A stretch of DNA of 7,156 bases. Source: Ruminococcaceae bacterium UBA5406. GTDB taxonomy: Bacteria > Bacillota > Clostridia > Oscillospirales > Acutalibacteraceae. Below the pieces are notes generated by a model. The model had not been told where the DNA came from. It was given only the letters and a program-made list of their open reading frames with translations, and searched no databases. Positions within the stretch are counted from its first letter, which is position 1. The number at the start of each line of letters is the position of its first letter. A program made the position numbers and the translations under genes. This document shows positions 1 through 4,966 of the stretch, in pieces. The stretch is taken from positions 1 to 7,156 of the forward strand of contig DHNW01000031.1 of assembly GCA_002407675.1 (NCBI GenBank). The letters run 5' to 3'.

Positions 1-36
1 GCTTCACACCGAGTGATAAATGAAAAGGTTGTTAAA

Positions 37-42
37 AAGGAG
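37..42 (+). promoter_or_regulatory. Shine-Dalgarno site that fixes the regulator start
   Basis: AAGGAG lies 11 bases before the ATG at 54. The longer in-frame reading would start at a GTG at 42, which overlaps the last base of this Shine-Dalgarno site and has no site of its own. The ATG at 54 is therefore the better start, although the 11-base spacing is on the long side. Confidence 0.6.
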
Positions 43-53
43 TGACAAGGTTC

Positions 54-782
54 ATGGAGAAATGCGATGTATGTGCTGCACAATGCTTACATAAGCTTTG
101 CATGCACAAGGTACCGATTTTTTCATCACTAAATCAGAATGATTTGATTCATATTGCTTCTGTTATCCATCATAAAAAATACCTGAAAGGAGAAACTCTT
201 TTTTTCGAGGGAGATAGACCAGACGCCTTAGTGATTGTCAATGAGGGAAGTGTCAAGGCCTTTAAAATTACTCAGGATGGTCGGGAACAGATCCTTTATG
301 TGTTTTCGGAAGGAGATTTTTTCGGCGAGCGCAATCTTTTCAGCAGACAGGTATCTGCCTACTCCGTGGAAGCGTTGGAGCCAGTTAAGACCTGTTTCTT
401 TACTAGGGAGAGCTTTTACGGGTTGCTCCGAGCATACCCTGATATCGCGGTAAAGATTATTGAAGAATTGGGAGAACGCATGAACCGCATGGAAAATGCG
501 CTGCAAAGCATGGGGGTGCGCAGCGTTGACGAGCGTGTCAGCGCACTACTTCTCGATTTTGCTGAAAAATATGGGACTTCCGTGCCAGGCGGTACCCTAA
601 TCCGTCTACCACTGAGCCGTGAGGGTATGGCAAACTATCTGGGAGTCGCACGTGAAACGGTAAGCCGAAAGCTTGGCCAATTGGAAAACGAAGGGATTAT
701 CCGCTCGCACGGAAACAAAAGTATTTTGCTGCTGGATCGCAATATGCTTGAGTCATCAGCCGGAAAATCCGTTGATCTTTAA
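54..782 (+). CDS. Crp/Fnr-family transcriptional regulator, possible Fe-S sensor
   Basis: A 242-residue DNA-binding regulator with the Crp/Fnr layout: a Cys-rich N-terminus, a cyclic-nucleotide-type beta-roll (about residues 20-120, with the conserved EGD and F-x-E-G-D-F-F-G turns), a long dimer helix (about 130-155) and a C-terminal winged helix-turn-helix (about 160-235). The recognition helix reads R200-E-T-V-S-R205. It has the E-x-x-S-R pattern of FNR plus the preceding Arg seen in CRP. Cysteines at 4, 7, 11 and 16, and C114 five residues after an A-L-E motif, sit much like the cluster ligands of E. coli FNR (N-terminal group plus C122). An oxygen- or NO-labile [4Fe-4S] cluster is therefore plausible but not proven, because the N-terminal spacing (x2, x3, x4) differs from FNR. 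The gene precedes a block of O2/NO-related genes that it may control. The family is certain; the ligand and targets are inferred. Confidence 0.93.
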   Translation: MEKCDVCAAQCLHKLCMHKVPIFSSLNQNDLIHIASVIHHKKYLKGETLFFEGDRPDALVIVNEGSVKAFKITQDGREQILYVFSEGDFFGERNLFSRQVSAYSVEALEPVKTCFFTRESFYGLLRAYPDIAVKIIEELGERMNRMENALQSMGVRSVDERVSALLLDFAEKYGTSVPGGTLIRLPLSREGMANYLGVARETVSRKLGQLENEGIIRSHGNKSILLLDRNMLESSAGKSVDL

Positions 783-826
783 TTTACCAACATGGCATAA
801 AAATTTGAGTGCGATCACAGAAATAC

Positions 827-876
827 CTCCCACAGCCTGTTACAATGATGATGAAATCAGGAGCAGACTGCGGGAG
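827..876 (+). terminator. Possible weak terminator hairpin after the regulator gene
   Basis: CTCCC (827-831) pairs with GGGAG (872-876), CAG (833-835) with CTG (868-870), and CCTG (836-839) with CAGG (858-861), around an 18-base loop. There is one mismatch and a six-base bulge on the 3' side (862-867). The following bases (ATATTCTATTC) are T-rich but not a clean T-run. The fold would end transcription of the regulator 50-100 bases after its stop codon. The large loop and imperfect stem make this tentative. Confidence 0.3.
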
Positions 877-937
877 ATATTCTATTCAAGGACAAAATTC
901 TGAATTTAAGTAAGAGAGAATATGAATGATGCAACAA

Positions 938-951
938 TGATTCGGGAATCA
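938..951. promoter_or_regulatory. Palindrome TGATT-N4-AATCA, possible regulator site
   Basis: TGATTCGGGAATCA has perfect 5-base arms around a 4-base centre, the 5-4-5 geometry common for Crp/Fnr-type dimers. It contains TGAT and ATCA but with 6 bases between them instead of the 4 in an FNR box. It lies upstream of the weak TTGGAA/TATAAA pair and 159 bases before the DUF438 start codon. Its sequence differs from the palindrome at 3031-3044, so if it is real it may bind a different regulator. Confidence 0.25.
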
Positions 952-1039
952 CTAAATTGTTGGAAACAGTTGGGTGCTAAAAATTATAAAGTCCAGAATG
1001 CCCGCATCAGAAGGTAAGTTTATGACCATTTCAAAAGGT

Positions 1040-1096
1040 ACAAAAGCAGAAAATTACGTCCCTTAAATCAGGCTTTTGTGGAACACGAGTACAAAA
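1040..1096 (+). promoter_or_regulatory. Leader with two competing stems near the DUF438 ribosome site
   Basis: GCTTTTGT (1072-1079) is perfectly complementary to ACAAAAGC (1040-1047, 24-base loop). Its last six bases are also complementary to ACAAAA (1091-1096, 11-base loop), which runs directly into the Shine-Dalgarno AAGGAGG. The two pairings exclude each other, and the second would partly crowd the ribosome site. The arms are AT-rich and short, so this may be coincidence. It matches no riboswitch class I know. Confidence 0.25.
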
Positions 1097-1109
1097 AGGA
1101 GGAATCTAC

Positions 1110-2303
1110 ATGAGTGAGGAAATCAATAACCGGGAATATCGCCAGAAAATTCTGAAGGAATTAATCACACAACTTCATAACGGCAAAAGTGTTGAAGAGG
1201 TCAAGGGACGATTTGCTGCCGTGTTCGGAGGAGTGTCTGCAGAGGAAATTGCGCAGGCCGAACAGGCTCTTATCAAGAACGGTTTGCCAGTATCCGAAAT
1301 TCAGCGCCTTTGTGATGTGCACGCAGCCGTGTTTAAAGGTTCCATTGAAGAAATTCATCAGCCGTCAGACCCGTCTGAGATTGCCGGGCATCCAGCTAAT
1401 ACCATGAAGCGTGAAAATAGAGCTATTGAAAAATTGATTGCAGAAATCCGAAAAGTAATAGATCAATCATCCGGAAAAAAAGATGTGGAAACCGCTCTCA
1501 ATCGACTCGCCGAGATCGACCGCCATTATCTTAAAAAAGAGAACCTGCTATTTCCTTACATGGAACAGTATGGTATTACGGTTCCCCCAAAGGTAATGTG
1601 GGGTGTGGACGACGAAATTCGCGCACAGCTCAAAGAAATCAATATGCAGCTTAAAACAACAGATCTATTCCATTTGAAGGGACAAATTGAAGAACTCCTT
1701 GCGAAAATCAGTGAGATGATTTTTAAAGAAGAAAGCATTATGCTTCCGATGCTGCTTGAAAACCTGACACAGGATGAATGGAAGCGTATTGCCGAAGAAA
1801 GCGGCGAACTTGGCTATTGTTTCATTGATCACGTACCGGAGTGGTCGCCGATCGTCCGAAAAGAAAAGGAAATCGTACGGCAGGAAGAGGCCGCTCCAGG
1901 TGTCGTTACTCTGCCGACCGGGGTACTGAAAACCGAAGAGCTTGTGAGGATGCTCGATACTCTTCCCATTGACATTACCTTTGTGGACAAGGACGACACA
2001 GTAAAGTATTTTTCGCAGGGTGCAGAGCGCGTCTTTCCCCGTACAAAGGCCATTATAGGTCGGAAGGTTTCCAATTGTCATCCACCGGCAAGCGTGCATA
2101 TCGTGGAAAAACTTGTAGAGGATTTCAAAGCCGGACACAAAGAGAGTGAAGATTTTTGGATTGATATGGGTGAAAGATACATTCTTATTCGGTATTTTGC
2201 TGTACACAGTGAAAAAGGTGAGTATCTCGGCGTACTGGAAGTGACCCAAAATATTAAACCTATTCAGAAAATCAAAGGTGAAAAGCGTCTGGTTTCAGAA
2301 TAA
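1110..2303 (+). CDS. DUF438 / hemerythrin HHE / PAS-domain protein
   Basis: A 397-residue soluble protein with three modules in the order typical of Firmicute DUF438 proteins. They are an N-terminal DUF438 helical domain (about 10-85, with the L-C-D-V-H-A-A-V-F-K-G signature at 68-77), a hemerythrin-like HHE domain (about 90-235) and a C-terminal PAS domain of the PAS_10 type (about 275-385, with a C-H-P-P motif at 323-326 and ending in G-V-L-E-V-T-Q-N-I). Likely iron ligands are H94, H139, E144 and E208. The D-D-E-I-R segment (167-171) has Asp where a ligand His might be expected. There is no kinase, HTH or GGDEF output domain and no membrane segment, so any signal must pass by protein contact. 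AAAAAGGAGG ends 7 bases before the ATG, a strong site. It heads a probable operon with the cupin 33 bases downstream. The family is confident; an O2/NO-sensing role is inferred from the diiron and PAS modules. Confidence 0.92.
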   Translation: MSEEINNREYRQKILKELITQLHNGKSVEEVKGRFAAVFGGVSAEEIAQAEQALIKNGLPVSEIQRLCDVHAAVFKGSIEEIHQPSDPSEIAGHPANTMKRENRAIEKLIAEIRKVIDQSSGKKDVETALNRLAEIDRHYLKKENLLFPYMEQYGITVPPKVMWGVDDEIRAQLKEINMQLKTTDLFHLKGQIEELLAKISEMIFKEESIMLPMLLENLTQDEWKRIAEESGELGYCFIDHVPEWSPIVRKEKEIVRQEEAAPGVVTLPTGVLKTEELVRMLDTLPIDITFVDKDDTVKYFSQGAERVFPRTKAIIGRKVSNCHPPASVHIVEKLVEDFKAGHKESEDFWIDMGERYILIRYFAVHSEKGEYLGVLEVTQNIKPIQKIKGEKRLVSE

Positions 2304-2336
2304 TATTGAGATAATTAAAGAAAGGTGATTTAAAGT

Positions 2337-2678
2337 ATGGAAACGCATTATTTAAAGAACATTGAATTCAAAACTGCATTGGAGTTGCCCTCACTGGTCG
2401 AATACCAGCAGGGACAGGTTGTGAGCCGGACGCTTGCGCAGAACAAGGCAGTGAGTATCACCCTGTTTGCATTTGATGAAAACGAAGAAATTAGCTCGCA
2501 CTCATCAGATGGTGACGCAATGTTAACTATTCTTGAAGGAACGGCGCATATTACCGTTGGGGATCAGGAATTTTCACTGGCAGAAGGGAAAACCATTGTG
2601 ATGCCAGCGGGGATTCCTCATGCTGTGGCGGCAGACGGAAAATTCAAGATGCTCCTTACGGTTGTATTCCCACAGTAA
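2337..2678 (+). CDS. Small single-domain cupin protein
   Basis: A 113-residue protein consisting of one cupin beta-barrel. Cupin motif 1 is around H55 to E67 (I-S-S-H-S-S-D-G-D-A-M, then L-E-G). Motif 2 is V-M-P-A-G-I-P-H-A-V, ending at H95. H55, E67 and H95 could hold a metal. The second His of the classical H-x-H pair is Ser57, which seems usual in this H-[ES]-S-D-G-D-A-M subgroup of anaerobes. The substrate is unknown, and such proteins are often annotated only as cupin 2 domain. AAAGGTGA lies 8 bases before the start. It follows the DUF438 gene by 33 bases and precedes the ferredoxin by 53, suggesting one transcript. No catalytic function can be assigned. Confidence 0.9.
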   Translation: METHYLKNIEFKTALELPSLVEYQQGQVVSRTLAQNKAVSITLFAFDENEEISSHSSDGDAMLTILEGTAHITVGDQEFSLAEGKTIVMPAGIPHAVAADGKFKMLLTVVFPQ

Positions 2679-2731
2679 CAAGCATGTTCTTATATCAATT
2701 ATTTGTTATAGTTTGAAAGGATGAGAACTTT

Positions 2732-2920
2732 ATGAAAGCAAAACTTGACAGAAGCGGATGCATCTCCTGCGGACTCTGCGCGGAAACCTGCCCAGATGTT
2801 TTCCGGATAGCTGACGATGGAGTGGCTGAAGTTCATCAGGAAAACGTTCCTACAGAAGCCGAAGACAAAGCCGTGGAAGCACGGGATGGATGCCCCGTTT
2901 CTGTAATTACGGTTGAATAA
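2732..2920 (+). CDS. Ferredoxin, probably with a single [4Fe-4S] cluster
   Basis: A 62-residue cytoplasmic electron carrier. C10-x2-C13-x2-C16-x3-C20-P gives the first cluster motif and C54-P the distant ligand. The second C-x2-C-x2-C motif of 8Fe clostridial ferredoxins is missing, so one [4Fe-4S] cluster bound by C10, C13, C16 and C54 is expected, with C20 left over. The middle is acidic (E/D-rich, about 28-50), as in monocluster ferredoxins. GAAAGGA lies about 10 bases upstream. As the last gene of the probable DUF438-cupin-ferredoxin transcript, it could supply electrons to Hcp or to the diiron proteins nearby. That partnership is inferred from position only. Confidence 0.93.
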   Translation: MKAKLDRSGCISCGLCAETCPDVFRIADDGVAEVHQENVPTEAEDKAVEARDGCPVSVITVE

Positions 2921-2942
2921 CCTTTCTTTGCTGAATGAAAAA

Positions 2943-2979
2943 ATGAGCGATAGCCTTCATGTAAAGGAGCGTCGCTCAT
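2943..2979 (-). terminator. Hairpin with its T-run on the minus strand
   Basis: ATGAGCGA (2943-2950) pairs perfectly with TCGCTCAT (2972-2979), and CCTT (2954-2957) with AAGG (2964-2967) inside, giving a two-part stem-loop 23 bases after the ferredoxin stop. Read on the + strand it is followed only by CTCTTCTGTAT, a poor T-tract. Read on the - strand the stem is followed by six T (complement of A2938-A2943), the proper form of an intrinsic terminator. It may act in both directions, ending the ferredoxin transcript and also stopping leftward transcription from the 2980-3060 region. Confidence 0.5.
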
Positions 2980-3030
2980 CTCTTCTGTATCGGCTAATAT
3001 TGGCCATACCAAAGTAAAAATATGCTTTTC

Positions 3031-3044
3031 GTTGCATATGCAAC
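3031..3044. promoter_or_regulatory. Perfect palindrome, candidate Crp/Fnr-type operator
   Basis: GTTGCATATGCAAC is a perfect 14-bp palindrome. If TATACT (3067-3072) is the -10 box, transcription would start near 3079 and the palindrome centre (3037.5) lies at -41.5. This is the position from which CRP and FNR dimers activate class II promoters. The -35 region (CATAGT) is poor, as expected where an activator replaces it. The Crp/Fnr regulator at 54-782 is the obvious candidate binder, but the half site is not the TTGAT of E. coli FNR. Confidence 0.55.
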
Positions 3045-3066
3045 ATAGTTTTCATGAACGACACAG

Positions 3067-3072
3067 TATACT
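3067..3072 (+). promoter_or_regulatory. Probable -10 box of the hemerythrin promoter
   Basis: TATACT matches the sigma-A -10 consensus at five of six bases, 37 bases before the hemerythrin start codon. No good -35 box is found 16-18 bases upstream. The palindrome at 3031-3044 occupies that side instead, which suggests activator-dependent transcription. Confidence 0.45.
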
Positions 3073-3108
3073 GTTAATATCACCACAAGTAAAAAGGAGA
3101 ACAAAATC

Positions 3109-3519
3109 ATGAACAATCTGGAGATGTTAAAGAAGCAGCACGGGGAGATTTATGAACTCATCAAAAATATAAACGCTTTGGTTTCCGCTAACCTTGAGTC
3201 AAACATAAATGATATTGCTTTTCAGATCAATGCCCTGTCTGGAAAACTAAAAATGCATCTGATGTCGGAAGACAAATTTCTGTACCCCTCACTTATGCAT
3301 AGCAACCGTCAGGAAGTAAAGGATAAAGCGAAAGAATTCAATCATGAGATGGGTAGCCTTGCGGAACAGTTTGGAGCGTTTGTCCAACAGTATAATACGC
3401 CCTTTAAAATTCTTCAAAGCAAGGATCCTTTCCTTACAGACAGCAAAAAAATGTTCAGTCTGATTGAAGAAAGAATTCGCCGCGAGGACGGAATCTTGTA
3501 TCCGTTGGCAGAAGATTAG
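3109..3519 (+). CDS. Hemerythrin-like HHE protein (136 residues)
   Basis: A single four-helix hemerythrin-type domain expected to bind a non-heme diiron centre that interacts with O2 or NO. Candidate ligands by helix are H11 (K-Q-H-G-E-I), H50 and E54 (M-H-L-M-S-E-D-K-F-L-Y-P), H79 (F-N-H-E-M) and E126 (R-R-E-D-G-I-L-Y-P). The last helix has R122-I-R-R in place of a His, a pattern seen in many bacterial HHE proteins of this size. There is no signal peptide or membrane segment. AAGGAGA is 8 bases before the ATG. It has its own promoter region with the palindrome at 3031-3044 and a terminator hairpin 80 bases after its stop, so it is probably a one-gene unit. O2 storage, sensing or NO scavenging are the likely roles and cannot be separated from sequence. 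Confidence 0.9.
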   Translation: MNNLEMLKKQHGEIYELIKNINALVSANLESNINDIAFQINALSGKLKMHLMSEDKFLYPSLMHSNRQEVKDKAKEFNHEMGSLAEQFGAFVQQYNTPFKILQSKDPFLTDSKKMFSLIEERIRREDGILYPLAED

Positions 3520-3598
3520 CGAGCAGGAAAAAGAGTGAACCCAAAACAAATGCTTTGGACATTTCCGTGGAGAACGCTCCTGCCCAGAACTATAAGGA

Positions 3599-3647
3599 GA
3601 CAGCCATTGCCGCAAGAGGGATGAATCCTTTCTCAGCAATGGCTGTC
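3599..3647 (+). terminator. Strong stem-loop between convergent genes
   Basis: GACAGCCATTGC (3599-3610) and GCAATGGCTGTC (3636-3647) form a perfect 12-bp stem, and the loop holds a further short GGA/TCC pairing (3619-3621 with 3626-3628). On the + strand it is followed by GTTTTGCC, a short T-run, which fits a terminator for the hemerythrin gene ending at 3519. It lies 16 bases beyond the stop codon of the leftward diiron gene (3663), so it probably serves both transcripts, though the minus-strand exit (TCCTTATAG) lacks a T-run. Confidence 0.7.
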
Positions 3648-3662
3648 GTTTTGCCAATTCTA

Positions 3663-4361
3663 TTATTCTATTTTGTTTCTATAAAGCTCCATTACAGCGG
3701 AGAATTCATTTTCAATAATCAGCCCATGCCCCGGAGCAATTAGCCGGATTGGCAGGTCCGCCAGTTTTAAAACCACTTCTTTTTCTGATTGTGACGCGGA
3801 CCCGAATACTTTTTCGTAGTAACGCTCTGCCGCTTTTAAAAGCGTGTCTACTGGGTAATCAAGGTCTATCGGAGGTTCCGCCGCCGCATATTGTCCAAAC
3901 AAATCGTTAGAGAAAAGGATATTGTTCCTGTTCCAGAAAGTTACCATGTTATCATCCCAGTGCAATCCCGGAGTCTCATAAAACGTGAACTTGTATTCCC
4001 CATATTCAACAGCATCACCGGTTTTAACCGCATGAAAATTGGCTTTCGGGAGTGCGCTCATAAGACGTTTCTTACAGGCTTCCGTGCACAAGACGGGAAC
4101 GTCCGGGTATTGCTGCAGCACCATTGGAAGAGCACCGCTGTGGTCTTCTTCGGAATGGTTCAGGATGATGGCATCCAGCGGCTTTTCTCCAATGACAGAA
4201 ACGATTTCATCCGTTAGCATGGAAGCAGTTCTGTCGGGGAGAGTGTCAATCAAGATGTTTGCTTTCCCAGTGATGAGGTAAGCCAGAAAAGAAAATTCCT
4301 TATCCGGCTTTATGATCGTCTTTCCGATAGCATAACATTGTTCGGATAGTTGATATTTCAT
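3663..4361 (-). CDS. Stand-alone flavodiiron-type metallo-beta-lactamase (ODP) domain protein
   Basis: A 232-residue metallo-beta-lactamase-fold protein with the full diiron ligand set of flavodiiron proteins: H69-x-E71-x-D73-H74, H134 in L-H-W-D-D, D153 in S-N-D-L-F-G, and H212 in A-P-G-H-G. The spacings H134-D153 (19) and D153-H212 (59) closely match flavodiiron enzymes. The C-terminal flavodoxin domain of a normal 400-residue NO/O2 reductase is absent: the protein ends about 20 residues after H212, followed by a terminator. Known relatives of this short form include the Treponema ODP protein, an Fe/O2 sensor, so sensing or a reductase fed by a separate electron carrier are both possible. 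The start at 4361 is chosen over an in-frame ATG at 4409 because AAGGAG lies directly upstream. It is the last gene of the leftward cluster, 67 bases after the hemerythrin. Confidence 0.9.
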   Translation of the reverse strand: MKYQLSEQCYAIGKTIIKPDKEFSFLAYLITGKANILIDTLPDRTASMLTDEIVSVIGEKPLDAIILNHSEEDHSGALPMVLQQYPDVPVLCTEACKKRLMSALPKANFHAVKTGDAVEYGEYKFTFYETPGLHWDDNMVTFWNRNNILFSNDLFGQYAAAEPPIDLDYPVDTLLKAAERYYEKVFGSASQSEKEVVLKLADLPIRLIAPGHGLIIENEFSAVMELYRNKIE

Positions 4362-4365
4362 GGTT

Positions 4366-4371
4366 CTCCTT
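4366..4371 (-). promoter_or_regulatory. Shine-Dalgarno site that fixes the ODP start
   Basis: On the minus strand AAGGAG stands 4 bases before the ATG at 4361. No such site precedes the in-frame ATG at 4409, and the 16 residues that start would add are basic and Cys-containing, unlike the family's N-terminus. Confidence 0.65.
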
Positions 4372-4428
4372 CTTTCTAAACGGATGCAAAAACACTTCAT
4401 CGCTTCCATGAACCATTTTTCCGGAAAG

Positions 4429-4965
4429 CTATTTTCGAACAGTGTCCGAATACCGTTCCATAAAGAAATCTTCCCGATTCATTTTTTCCGCCAACTCGGT
4501 CATCCTCTGAACCACACCGGGATCAAGATTCCTTTGCGCATAGGGATATACGACTGTGTTCTCTTTTTCCATATGGCGCTCCAGCAAATTGCAGTAACCG
4601 ACGGCGTTGGCTATGATATCAAGCATGTTCTTGGTGGATCTGTTTTTTTCATATGCATCCAGTGCTTTCTCCAAATCAGACACCAGAAGTCTTGCCCAAT
4701 CGTGTTCCACCAACATGCCATGCTGGACCAGATTGACCGCAACGCTGCCCAAACGGTCAAGCATTTCTTGAAACAGAATTTTCTCTTCTTTTCGGTGGTG
4801 ATGTCCGTCCGCGTAATCGCGGATAAATTGAACCATACTACGGAACTCTGCAACATGAACGCTTTGGCTCTCAATGCAATTTGCGCACGTATTCCGAACA
4901 TAACCGCAGAATGTCAAGATGCGGTCATGTTCTTCTTTTAATGTTTCAAAAATTGTTGTATTCAT
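4429..4965 (-). CDS. Hemerythrin-like HHE protein (178 residues)
   Basis: A cytoplasmic four-helix hemerythrin-type protein with a rich ligand set: H13 (E-E-H-D-R-I), H55-H56-H57 followed by E60/E61 (K-I-L-F-Q-E-M), H82 and H88 (V-E-H-D-W-A-R), and H131 with E135 (R-H-M-E-K-E-N, then V-V-Y-P). This resembles five-His diiron hemerythrins more closely than the 136-residue protein at 3109-3519 does. Cysteines 20, 27 and 30 cluster near the N-terminus. The start codon is one base after the stop of the preceding gene (TAA-T-ATG), so translation is probably coupled. AGAGGG serves as the ribosome site. The diiron gene follows 67 bases on. The role is most likely O2/NO binding or signalling in partnership with the unknown 204-residue protein; the partnership is inferred from coupling. 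Confidence 0.9.
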   Translation of the reverse strand: MNTTIFETLKEEHDRILTFCGYVRNTCANCIESQSVHVAEFRSMVQFIRDYADGHHHRKEEKILFQEMLDRLGSVAVNLVQHGMLVEHDWARLLVSDLEKALDAYEKNRSTKNMLDIIANAVGYCNLLERHMEKENTVVYPYAQRNLDPGVVQRMTELAEKMNREDFFMERYSDTVRK

Positions 4966-4966
4966 A

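Larger units (their letters stand above)
783..1109 (+). other. 327-base intergenic region and leader
   Basis: This gap between the regulator and the DUF438 gene holds no convincing gene. It contains a weak hairpin (827-876), a 14-base near-perfect palindrome (938-951), an isolated ATGCAAC (929-935) equal to one half of the palindrome at 3031-3044, a TTGGAA/TATAAA pair (960-965 and 985-990) with a long 19-base spacer that could be a weak promoter, and an inverted repeat near the ribosome site (1040-1096). A 31-codon reading frame (922-1017) has only a weak ribosome site and no recognisable family. The length suggests that the DUF438 operon has its own promoter and leader. Confidence 0.5.

Noticed and set aside
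1..45. Open frame from the left edge to a TGA at 43-45, possibly the tail of an upstream gene
   Set aside because: Only 14 residues are visible (ending V-V-K-K-E), with no recognisable family. It may be real, but it cannot be supported from this window.
42..53. GTG at 42 as start of the Crp/Fnr regulator
   Set aside because: It overlaps the Shine-Dalgarno AAGGAG and adds only four residues; the ATG at 54 is properly placed.
922..1017. 31-codon reading frame with an ATG and a purine stretch upstream
   Set aside because: The ribosome site is weak, there is no family resemblance, and it lies in a region rich in possible regulatory repeats.
1665..2249. 194-codon minus-strand frame inside the DUF438 gene
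   Set aside because: It lies antisense to a clearly coding PAS/hemerythrin gene, has no ribosome site or recognisable domain, and is a shadow.
2732..2920. 8Fe (two-cluster) ferredoxin
   Set aside because: Only one C-x2-C-x2-C motif is present; the second half has a single Cys-Pro.
3555..3743. 62-codon plus-strand frame with a hydrophobic middle
   Set aside because: It would start at TTG without a ribosome site, it runs through the terminator stem-loop and into the antisense of the diiron gene, and its hydrophobic stretch comes from the T-rich terminator exit.
4362..4409. Upstream in-frame ATG at 4409 for the diiron protein
   Set aside because: It has no Shine-Dalgarno site and adds a non-conserved basic leader; the ATG at 4361 follows AAGGAG.
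4360..4941. 193-codon plus-strand frame opposite the 178-residue hemerythrin
   Set aside because: The minus strand has the conserved hemerythrin ligands and a coupled start; the plus-strand reading has no recognisable motif.
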